Positions 51,354 through 59,199 of a stretch of DNA of 59,199 nt are shown here, piece by piece. Source of the stretch: Clostridiales bacterium (lineage in GTDB: Bacteria; Bacillota; Clostridia; Lachnospirales; Lachnospiraceae); contig JAQYAH010000075.1 of the NCBI GenBank assembly GCA_029227635.1, positions 1-59,199 on the forward strand, in the 5' to 3' direction. Within the stretch, counting starts at the first letter, position 1; each line of letters opens with the position of its first letter. The position numbers and the translations under genes are program-made. A model generated the notes under the pieces. That model had not been told where the DNA came from, made no database searches, and was given only the letters and a program-made list of their open reading frames with translations.

Positions 51354-52235
51354 ATGAATACCGATTTTGAAAAAGAAGCAATAAAGGTATCAATGGTGAG
51401 TGTGGTTGGGAACATTGTCCTGTCTCTAATGAAATTTCTTGCCGGAATTATAGCCGGGTCAGGCGCTATGATAAGTGATGCGGTGCACTCAGCATCAGAT
51501 GTATTCAGCAGTATTGTTGTAATAGCCGGAGTAAAGATAGCAAGTAAAGAAGAGGATGATGATCATCCCTACGGTCACGAGAGAATGGAGTGTGTTGCAG
51601 CTATCGTATTGGCCACAGTACTTGCGGCCACAGGCCTTGGTATCGGATATAAGGCACTGATAAGCCTGATCAACAGAGAGTACGTGTCGGTGGTGCCCGG
51701 AGTACTGGCTCTTTTCGCTGCAATAATATCAATTGTTTCAAAAGAGGCTATGTATTGGTTTACAAGGCACTATGCCAAAAAGCTGGACTCTGCAGCCTTG
51801 ATGGCAGATGCCTGGCATCACAGATCGGATGCCCTCTCATCTGTTGGTGCACTGATCGGTATCGGAGGAGCTATGCTTGGTTTCAACTATATGGAGCCGG
51901 CGGCAAGCCTTGTGATCTGTGTGTTTATAGAAAAAGCAGCACTGGACATTTTCCGGGACGCAGTCGACAAGATGGTAGATAAGTCCTGCGACGAAGAGAC
52001 TCAGGAAGCCATAAGAAAATGTGCCTCCGAGATTCCCGGGGTTCTCAGGATCGATCTTTTGAGAACCAGGATGTTTGGCAATAAGATATATGTAGAGATG
52101 GAAATTGGTGCCGACGAGAGTCTGACCCTCAAGGAGAGTCATGGGATAGCGGAGCAGGTCCATGACAGTATTGAGGAGAGGTGGCCGAAGATCAAACACA
52201 TTATTATCCATGTCAATCCGGTTATCAAAAGGTGA
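51354..52235 (+). CDS. Cation diffusion facilitator family transporter
   Basis: A 293-residue transporter with six hydrophobic segments. The metal-site motifs are SDAVHSASDVFSS (helix 2) and ADAWHHRSDALSS (helix 5, HxxxD), and the DDHPYGHERME loop is conserved. A cytoplasmic C-terminal domain of about 85 residues follows. CDF proteins export Zn, Co, Ni, Cd, Fe or Mn by proton antiport. The NiCo-type riboswitch upstream suggests cobalt and nickel export. GCGGAGG precedes the ATG. Confidence 0.93.
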   Translation: MNTDFEKEAIKVSMVSVVGNIVLSLMKFLAGIIAGSGAMISDAVHSASDVFSSIVVIAGVKIASKEEDDDHPYGHERMECVAAIVLATVLAATGLGIGYKALISLINREYVSVVPGVLALFAAIISIVSKEAMYWFTRHYAKKLDSAALMADAWHHRSDALSSVGALIGIGGAMLGFNYMEPAASLVICVFIEKAALDIFRDAVDKMVDKSCDEETQEAIRKCASEIPGVLRIDLLRTRMFGNKIYVEMEIGADESLTLKESHGIAEQVHDSIEERWPKIKHIIIHVNPVIKR

Positions 52236-52257
52236 TGTATTTTTATTAATAGTTTAT

Positions 52258-52285
52258 TTGTTATTTATAATAAACATGCTATAAT
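52258..52285 (+). promoter_or_regulatory. Promoter of purA
   Basis: TTGTTA at 52258-52263 and a perfect TATAAT at 52280-52285 are 16 nt apart, about 40 nt before the start codon. Confidence 0.7.
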
Positions 52286-52315
52286 AACTCTGTATGTATT
52301 TCATGTTTATGCTAG

Positions 52316-53596
<1,281 letters not shown>

Positions 53597-53610
53597 TCGA
53601 ATATTAGTGA

Positions 53611-53641
53611 GGGGAACGCTCATTGGCGTTCCCCATTTTTT
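53611..53641 (+). terminator. Terminator after purA
   Basis: GGGGAACGC at 53611-53619 pairs with GCGTTCCCC at 53626-53634, followed by a six-T run. Confidence 0.93.
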
Positions 53642-53684
53642 GTGTTTTAGCGACAAGCCAAAGATAAGAATATTTAACGAAAAA

Positions 53685-53713
53685 TTGTAGAAATAAAAAA
53701 GTAGTGTTATAAT
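53685..53713 (+). promoter_or_regulatory. Promoter of the aspartate kinase gene
   Basis: TTGTAG at 53685-53690 and a perfect TATAAT at 53708-53713 are 17 nt apart. The leader to the ATG at 53790 is about 70 nt. Confidence 0.75.
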
Positions 53714-53789
53714 AAACCGTAATATGCGTTTTTTTACAGGCGCAAAGAGAATTTTTGGAAGAATATTACCTGGAGGAAAGGTGTGTACT

Positions 53790-55103
53790 ATGAAGAAAGT
53801 TGTTAAATTTGGAGGAAGCTCATTAGCCAGTTCTGAACAGTTCAAGAAAGTCGGGGCTATAATCAGAGCGGATCACGACCGCAGATATGTTGTACCTTCC
53901 GCACCCGGCAAGAGATTCAGCGATGACACTAAGGTGACAGATATGCTCTATGCTTGCTATGACGCAGCAGAGAAAGGGGAAGATTTCTCCGCTCAGTTCG
54001 AAGCAATCAAGGAGCGTTATAACGACATCATCAAGGGATTAAAGCTGGATCTTTCTCTTGAAGAGGACTATGCAGTTATAGAGAAGAACATGAAGGAGCA
54101 TGCCGGAGCGGATTATGCTGCATCCAGGGGTGAGTATCTCAACGGTAAGATCATGGCAGCTTACCTCGGATACGAATTCGTGGATCCTGCCGAGGTCATC
54201 ATGTTTGATGAAGACGGTGATTTCATGCCTCTTCGCACTAACAAGCTCATGGCTAAGAAGCTTGCAAATCTGGAGAATGCTGTAATTCCCGGATTTTTCG
54301 GCGCTTATATCAACGATGGTAAGATCAAAACATTCTCAAGAGGCGGATCTGACATTACCGGTTCTATTGTGGCAAGAGCAGTGGAAGCTGATCTTTACGA
54401 GAACTGGACTGATGTATCTGGCTTTTTGGTAACAGATCCCAGAGTTGTGGAGAATCCCAAGTCAGTTGATATCATCACCTACAGAGAACTTCGAGAACTC
54501 AGCTACATGGGTGCTTCCGTCCTTCACGAGGATGCGATTTTCCCTGTAAGAGTAGCAGGTATTCCTATCAATATTAAGAACACTAACCGTCCTTCAGATA
54601 AAGGTACTCTGATTGTAGCGGCAACAAGCCAGAAGTCAGAGAATATCATTACCGGAATTGCCGGAGTAAAGAACTTTATTGCAGTTGATATTACCAAGGA
54701 TATGATGAACTCCGAGGTTGGATTCTGCCGTAAGGTATTATCCGCTTTTGAGGATAATGGAGTTTCCATTGAGCACATGCCTTCAGGAATCGATACTATG
54801 ACAGTTATCGTTAAGCAGGATGCGTTCCAGCCCAAAGAGCAGATGATTCTCTCAGCAATTCAGAGATCCGTTAAGCCGGATTCAATTGAGATCGAGACCG
54901 ATCTGGCCCTCATCGCAGTTGTTGGACGAAGCATGCGAGCGGTGGCCGGTATTTCAGCGAAGATCTTTACAAGCCTTGCCAATGCTAATGTAAACGTTAA
55001 GATGCTGGATCAGGGCTCAAGTGAGCTTAACGTTATCATTGGAGTTAACAACAAGGACTTCGAGGCAGCAATCAAGGCGATCTACAATGCGTTTGTAAAA
55101 TAA
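53790..55103 (+). CDS. Aspartate kinase
   Basis: About 437 residues, monofunctional. The kinase domain has VKFGGSSLASSEQ, SRGEYLNGKI and FSRGGSDITGS; two ACT domains at the C-terminus (from about residue 300) are the allosteric sites for lysine or threonine. It catalyses the first step of Asp-family synthesis, feeding thrC. The ATG at 53790 follows GGAGGAAAGG (53772-53781); the upstream in-frame ATG at 53724 lies at the predicted transcript start. Which end product inhibits it cannot be read. Confidence 0.93.
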   Translation: MKKVVKFGGSSLASSEQFKKVGAIIRADHDRRYVVPSAPGKRFSDDTKVTDMLYACYDAAEKGEDFSAQFEAIKERYNDIIKGLKLDLSLEEDYAVIEKNMKEHAGADYAASRGEYLNGKIMAAYLGYEFVDPAEVIMFDEDGDFMPLRTNKLMAKKLANLENAVIPGFFGAYINDGKIKTFSRGGSDITGSIVARAVEADLYENWTDVSGFLVTDPRVVENPKSVDIITYRELRELSYMGASVLHEDAIFPVRVAGIPINIKNTNRPSDKGTLIVAATSQKSENIITGIAGVKNFIAVDITKDMMNSEVGFCRKVLSAFEDNGVSIEHMPSGIDTMTVIVKQDAFQPKEQMILSAIQRSVKPDSIEIETDLALIAVVGRSMRAVAGISAKIFTSLANANVNVKMLDQGSSELNVIIGVNNKDFEAAIKAIYNAFVK

Positions 55104-55147
55104 CGGTATATTCTATGAGAAGTAGTTTTTCAAAAATGAGGTAAGGA

Positions 55148-56497
55148 ATGAAAACACTTATTAAGAATCCCTGGATTGTTACAATGAACGAGAATTACGA
55201 TATTATTCGTAATGGCTATGTGTACGTGGAAGATGCAGAAATCAAGGAAGTTGGCAAAGACGATGTCAGAGCAGCACAGCTGGAGATGGTAGTTGACGAG
55301 GTGGTGGAAGCCGGAAACATGATCCTCATGCCGGGTATCGTGAATTCCCACACTCACATGTTCCAGACCTTTATAAGAGGTTTGGCGGATGACAAACACC
55401 TTTTCCCCTGGCTTAGTGAGGAAGTATGGCCTTTCTCAGCACTCATGACAGAGGATGACATTTACTATGCGGCACTTATAGGTTCTTTGGAGAACCTTAA
55501 GACAGGTGCTACCGGATGTCTCGATCAGGACTACGTAAACACTTCTCTGGGCAACGGAGACAAGGTGTTTAAGGCAATGATGGATTCCGGTATCAGAGGA
55601 AACCTTTGCCGTACTTTCGGCAACTATGAAACCTATTTCGAGAACCTCAGAGAGAATGACGAGAGGATCCTGGAAGATATCAAGAGACTTCACAGCGAGT
55701 GGAACGGCAAGGCGGATGGAAGACTTAGTTTAAGTGCCGGTGCAATCAACTCCTGGGCGGTAACCCCTGATCTTTTCAGAAAGTCCAAACAGCTCACCAA
55801 GGATCTCGGACTCAAGTTCCAGGTCCACACCTCTGAGGATGAGGATGTTGTTACAAAGACAGCAGCAATGTTTGATGGACTGAGAAATGTTGAGCTTTTT
55901 GATAAGTTTGGTATCCTGGATGAAGACACCTCCCTTGCTCATGCTATCTGGCTTGATGACAATGAGCTGGATATCCTTGAGAGAACCGGTGCTCAGGTGG
56001 TTCACTGTCCTGTGGCTAACTGCTATCTTGCAGACGGTATCGCAAGAATTCCTGAGATGAGAAAAAGAGGCATCCCCGTTGCGCTCGGAACCGACGGCCC
56101 CGGAAGCAACAATTCACAGGAGATGCTGGGAACGCTCAAGTTCACAGCTTGTCTTCACAAAGTGAATACCATGGACTCTCAGGTATTCTCAAATCGTGAG
56201 ATCCTTGAGATGGCAACTCACGGCGGTGCAAAAGCCATCGGAATGGAAGATAGTCTTGGAGTGATCGCTCCCGGTTATAAGGCAGACATGATTCTTGTTG
56301 ATTATAAGAAGCCTCATATTTCACCGGTTCACAAAGCAGACTCAGCGCTTGTTTACAATGCTAACGGCGGTGACGTTGACACAGTATTTGTAAACGGTGA
56401 GATCGTTGTAAGGGGTGGCAAATCAACCAAGATCGATGAGGCAGCATTATACGAAGAGTGCCAGCAGAGAATCGAGTTTATCAAGTCCAGAATGTAG
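55148..56497 (+). CDS. Amidohydrolase, adenosine/guanine-type deaminase relative
   Basis: A 449-residue amidohydrolase of the TrzA/MTA-SAH deaminase and 8-oxoguanine deaminase branch. It has the full ligand set: HTH in VNSHTHMFQT, His in QVHTSEDED, the strand 6 His in LAHAIWLDD and Asp in ALGTDGPGSNN. Purine-type aminohydrolysis is likely; guanine, 8-oxoguanine and methylthioadenosine are candidates. It differs from the SsnA-like gene at 42430, which lacks the strand 6 His. It is 44 nt after the aspartate kinase gene with no terminator between, so read-through is possible. Confidence 0.88.
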   Translation: MKTLIKNPWIVTMNENYDIIRNGYVYVEDAEIKEVGKDDVRAAQLEMVVDEVVEAGNMILMPGIVNSHTHMFQTFIRGLADDKHLFPWLSEEVWPFSALMTEDDIYYAALIGSLENLKTGATGCLDQDYVNTSLGNGDKVFKAMMDSGIRGNLCRTFGNYETYFENLRENDERILEDIKRLHSEWNGKADGRLSLSAGAINSWAVTPDLFRKSKQLTKDLGLKFQVHTSEDEDVVTKTAAMFDGLRNVELFDKFGILDEDTSLAHAIWLDDNELDILERTGAQVVHCPVANCYLADGIARIPEMRKRGIPVALGTDGPGSNNSQEMLGTLKFTACLHKVNTMDSQVFSNREILEMATHGGAKAIGMEDSLGVIAPGYKADMILVDYKKPHISPVHKADSALVYNANGGDVDTVFVNGEIVVRGGKSTKIDEAALYEECQQRIEFIKSRM

Positions 56498-56505
56498 GGC
56501 TTATG

Positions 56506-56541
56506 AAGAACACTATCCCTTTTTGGGGATAGTGTTCTTTT
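56506..56541 (+). terminator. Terminator after the second amidohydrolase
   Basis: AAGAACACTATCCC at 56506-56519 pairs with GGGATAGTGTTCTT at 56526-56539, with TTTT. Confidence 0.92.
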
Positions 56542-56561
56542 GAACATGAAAGGATATTTCA

Positions 56562-57650
56562 TTGACTAAAAGAAATGGTAAAATAGAATTTTACAGATTT
56601 ATATTCTGTTTATGTATACTTTGGTACCATGCGGGTTCAATCTTAAGAGGCGATCCCGCATTAAATATGGGAATTCATCCCGAGTTTTTTCCTCACGGAA
56701 ACATGGCTGTAGAATTCTTTTTTCTGGTGAATGGTTTCTTTTTTGCTAGATCCATCAGTAAGAAAGTGGAGGCCGATGAGAGTAGAGATCATCTTTTGAC
56801 AAACAAGGAATTGTCCAAAGAGTATACGGGGTTTTTAATAAATAAGTACAAGAATATTTTTATCGTTCATCTGCCCATCTACTTATTTTCACTATTGGTG
56901 GCCATGTTTGTTGATCCTTTGCCTCTGGTTGATACAGTTATCCGGCTTGTAGATAATATTCCTTCGTTGTTTCTCCTTCAGATGACCGGCTGGGAGATGC
57001 AGGGATCAAATGTAATTGAATGGTATCTTTCCGCTATGCTTATTGCAATGGCTATACTTTATCCGATATGTCGGAAATATTATTATACAATGACAAGGTA
57101 TTTTATTCCCCTTTTTGGAGTTCTTACTTTTGGAGTCATGTGGAAAAACACCGGATACGTTACCGGAGTAGTGACCTGGTTGGGATTCGTATTCAAAGGT
57201 AGTGTCAGGGGAATAGTTGAGATTGGGCTTGGCATGACTTGCTACGAGATTGCAAAATGGCTCCAAAATAAGTATTGGGACTGTAAAAAAATTTCTGTAT
57301 TGCTTTTGATTGCTGAGACAGTAAGTTTTCTGTGTATAATTACTTATGTGATTCTGACTATAAACAAGTCCTATGAGATATTTATAATACCGCTCATGAT
57401 GATTCTTGTAATATCAGCGGGAAGCGGAATCACTTGTGGCAGTTGTTTCTTTGATAAGAAAACGGTTATGTTTTTGGGCAGACTTAGCTTTTCTCTCTAT
57501 CTCTCACAACTTTCAGCTATTTACTTAGCAGAATATTTTGGAGCAGATCTGAGAATCAGATATCAGGTTATTGTTGCAACAGTATTGGCTTTTGCATTGG
57601 CACTCGGAACTGATAAAGTAGGGGCTTATTTGAAAAAGAAGCTTTGTTAA
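56562..57650 (+). CDS. Acyltransferase family 3 membrane protein (OafA-like)
   Basis: A 362-residue protein with about ten hydrophobic segments. KIEFYRFIFCLCILWYHAG near the N-terminus is the acyltransferase-3 signature with a catalytic-type His; FFLVNGFFFARS follows. Such enzymes acetylate surface or secreted glycans. The start is TTG at 56562, 7 nt after AAAGGA. It is more AT-rich than upstream genes and lies just before glycan genes, which fits a variable surface polysaccharide locus. Confidence 0.87.
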   Translation: MTKRNGKIEFYRFIFCLCILWYHAGSILRGDPALNMGIHPEFFPHGNMAVEFFFLVNGFFFARSISKKVEADESRDHLLTNKELSKEYTGFLINKYKNIFIVHLPIYLFSLLVAMFVDPLPLVDTVIRLVDNIPSLFLLQMTGWEMQGSNVIEWYLSAMLIAMAILYPICRKYYYTMTRYFIPLFGVLTFGVMWKNTGYVTGVVTWLGFVFKGSVRGIVEIGLGMTCYEIAKWLQNKYWDCKKISVLLLIAETVSFLCIITYVILTINKSYEIFIIPLMMILVISAGSGITCGSCFFDKKTVMFLGRLSFSLYLSQLSAIYLAEYFGADLRIRYQVIVATVLAFALALGTDKVGAYLKKKLC

Positions 57651-57705
57651 GGGTGAAGAACAGTCTGATATTGATAACTCCATATATTACAGGGTGGCAA
57701 AAACT

Positions 57706-58506
57706 ATGAATAAGAGTATTCATGCATTTGTAGTACTGGCTTACAAAGAATCTCAATACTTGGAGCAGTGTGTAAAGTCAGTTTTGAGACAAGATTATAA
57801 AAGTGACGTTGTAATAGCGACATCAACACCCAACGACTTTATCAGAAGTATTGGAAAAAAATACAATCTTCCGATTATTGAGAACAGAGATACGCGTAAA
57901 GGAATTGGTTATGATTTCGAGTTTGCTCGAAAGTGTGTGGACAATACATTAGTGACTATTGCTCATCAGGATGACATATATGATAAGGATTATAGCGAAA
58001 GAATAGTGAATGAATATCTCAGGAACAAAGACTCATTGATCATCTTTTCAGATTATTATGAAATAAGAGATAATAAGAAAGTTTACTCTAATCTGAATCT
58101 GAAAATCAAAAGAATACTTCTTCAGCCCCTTAAACTAAGATTCAGAGGAAATTGGATAAAAAGAAGGGTATTATCTTTTGGCAATCCGATTTGTTGTCCT
58201 GCGGTAACATTTGTAAATGCAAATATCAGGCATAATGAAATTTTTTCCAGCAATATTCAAAGTAATGTTGACTGGAAGGCCTGGGAGATTCTTTCAAAAG
58301 AATGCGGGAAATTTATTTTTGTACCCAAACCACTTATGGGGCATAGGATACACGAGGAATCAACAACCTCATATATTATAAAAAAAAATATCAGAACAAA
58401 AGAGGACTATTCCGTATTGTGTTATTTTTGGCCTAAGTGGATTGCAAAGATTATAGCAAGTGTTTATTCATTGAGTGAGAAATCGTATATGACAAATCAC
58501 AAGTAA
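57706..58506 (+). CDS. Glycosyltransferase, family 2-like
   Basis: About 266 residues. The GT-A start IHAFVVLAYKESQYLEQCVKS and the HQDDIYDKDY block (DxD-like) are clear. It probably adds a sugar to a surface polysaccharide. The ATG at 57706 follows AGGGTGG (57691-57697); a GTG at 57694 overlaps that site. AT-rich codon use, like the preceding acyltransferase, hints at horizontal exchange. Confidence 0.88.
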   Translation: MNKSIHAFVVLAYKESQYLEQCVKSVLRQDYKSDVVIATSTPNDFIRSIGKKYNLPIIENRDTRKGIGYDFEFARKCVDNTLVTIAHQDDIYDKDYSERIVNEYLRNKDSLIIFSDYYEIRDNKKVYSNLNLKIKRILLQPLKLRFRGNWIKRRVLSFGNPICCPAVTFVNANIRHNEIFSSNIQSNVDWKAWEILSKECGKFIFVPKPLMGHRIHEESTTSYIIKKNIRTKEDYSVLCYFWPKWIAKIIASVYSLSEKSYMTNHK

Positions 58507-58554
58507 CGATGTTTTTCTTAATATTAGTGGAAGATAGCTTCTTAAGGAGGTATT

Positions 58555-59199
58555 ATGTCAGTTTCAATTATTGACAGAGAGATCAAGACGATATTGGAGC
58601 GTGTGAACCTGGAGAGTCTTAGGGATTCCCGGGTCCTGATAACCGGTGCAACCGGGTTTATCGGATCAATGTTGATTCGGGCTTTACTCTCCTCACAAAA
58701 AGACATTAAAGTCATTGCAATGGCAAGAAGCCGGGAAAAAGCCTGTCAGGTGTTTGGCGAAGACATAGAGAGAATAGATCTGGTTTTGGGTGATATTACG
58801 GAGCCCATCCCTTCTTGTGCTGCAGCTGATTACATTATCCATACTGCCAGTGTGACTGCATCGAAATATATGGTTACAAACCCGGTAGAAACAATTGAGA
58901 CAGCGATTAAGGGGACAGCAAATGTGCTTGATTTTGCACGAGACTGCCATGCAAAAAGTGTGGTGTACCTCTCATCAATGGAAGTTTATGGGGTTACATC
59001 TCCGGAGCAGAACCCGGTGACCGAGGAAAAGCTGGGATACATAGATCTCTATAATCCAAGATCCTGTTATTCTGAGGGCAAGAGGCTCTGTGAAAATATG
59101 TGCTGTGCTTATACAAAAGAATTTAATGTCCCGGTGAAAGTTGCCCGTCTGGCTAATACTTTCGGACCGGGAGTGTCCAAGAATGACAATAGGCTTTTT
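58555..59199 (+). CDS. NAD-dependent epimerase/dehydratase, 3' end outside window
   Basis: The frame is open for 215 codons to the window end. The short-chain dehydrogenase features are clear: TGATGFIGSM (NAD-binding GxxGxxG), YLSSMEVYG, and YSEGKRLCE (YxxxK). ARLANTFGPG is typical of nucleotide-sugar epimerases and UDP-glucuronate decarboxylase. AAGGAGG lies 4 nt before the ATG. It probably makes a nucleotide sugar for the adjacent glycosyltransferase. Confidence 0.9.
   Translation, partial: MSVSIIDREIKTILERVNLESLRDSRVLITGATGFIGSMLIRALLSSQKDIKVIAMARSREKACQVFGEDIERIDLVLGDITEPIPSCAAADYIIHTASVTASKYMVTNPVETIETAIKGTANVLDFARDCHAKSVVYLSSMEVYGVTSPEQNPVTEEKLGYIDLYNPRSCYSEGKRLCENMCCAYTKEFNVPVKVARLANTFGPGVSKNDNRLF

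Overview
The window looks like chromosomal DNA of an anaerobic, Gram-positive Clostridia bacterium, most likely a Lachnospiraceae member. The evidence is the mid-range GC content, strong AGGAGG-type ribosome sites, TTGACA/TATAAT promoters, many intrinsic terminators, a monomeric [FeFe] hydrogenase, a Rex-type operator, ATP-dependent PEP carboxykinase, a NiCo-type riboswitch and a protein of the GGGtGRT family. I found no rRNA, tRNA, CRISPR array, insertion sequence, phage or plasmid gene. The family-level placement is inference.

Layout. 1-8143: 5'-truncated polysaccharide deacetylase, Mrp-type Fe-S carrier, ABC/FtsX fusion transporter, leuC-leuD, thrC. 8146-8432: strong promoter, rod-shaped non-coding RNA (6S-like) and terminator. 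8459-13911: yihY-like gene, pheS, pheT, queA. 14036-21082: molybdenum hydroxylase region: XdhC-type maturation factor with permuted domains, MocA-like cytidylyltransferase, a beta-propeller lipoprotein, and on the minus strand an xdhA-xdhB-xdhC operon. It is divergent from a Crp/Fnr-type regulator (21358-22041) with a palindrome over its own -35 box. 22259-24122: GntR/ATPase/permease operon with a doubled operator. 24274-29750: CmpB-like membrane protein, argS, CPBP protease, M19 dipeptidase, NlpC/P60 hydrolase. 29862-34582 (minus): hydrogenase, pckA, ygeW-like carbamoyltransferase. 34820-37903: ygeY, then rpsB-tsf. 38248-42248: GNAT enzyme and a SPFH / zinc-ribbon / TPM trio like Bacillus ydjI-ydjG-ydjH. 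42430-51020: a second purine-type island: SsnA-like amidohydrolase, second molybdenum hydroxylase (three subunits), PreA-like flavoprotein, Dabb protein, NifU-like scaffold and GGGtGRT protein. 51162-52235: NiCo riboswitch and cation efflux gene. 52325-56497: purA, aspartate kinase, second amidohydrolase. 56562-59199: start of a surface polysaccharide cluster (acyltransferase, glycosyltransferase, truncated epimerase).

How it fits together. Two molybdenum hydroxylase operons, Moco maturation genes, YgeW, YgeY, two purine-deaminase-like amidohydrolases and a dihydropyrimidine-dehydrogenase-like protein lie within about 40 kb. This resembles the anaerobic purine/urate degradation gene set known from E. 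coli (ygeW, ygeX, ygeY, ygfK, ssnA, hyuA, xdh) and reported in gut anaerobes, but ygeX, hyuA and ygfK are not in the window. The PreA-like protein, the amidohydrolase with an altered active site and the NifU-like/GGGtGRT pair are the least understood parts. Arginine codon use in ygeY and the GGGtGRT gene resembles that of tsf, which suggests heavy expression.
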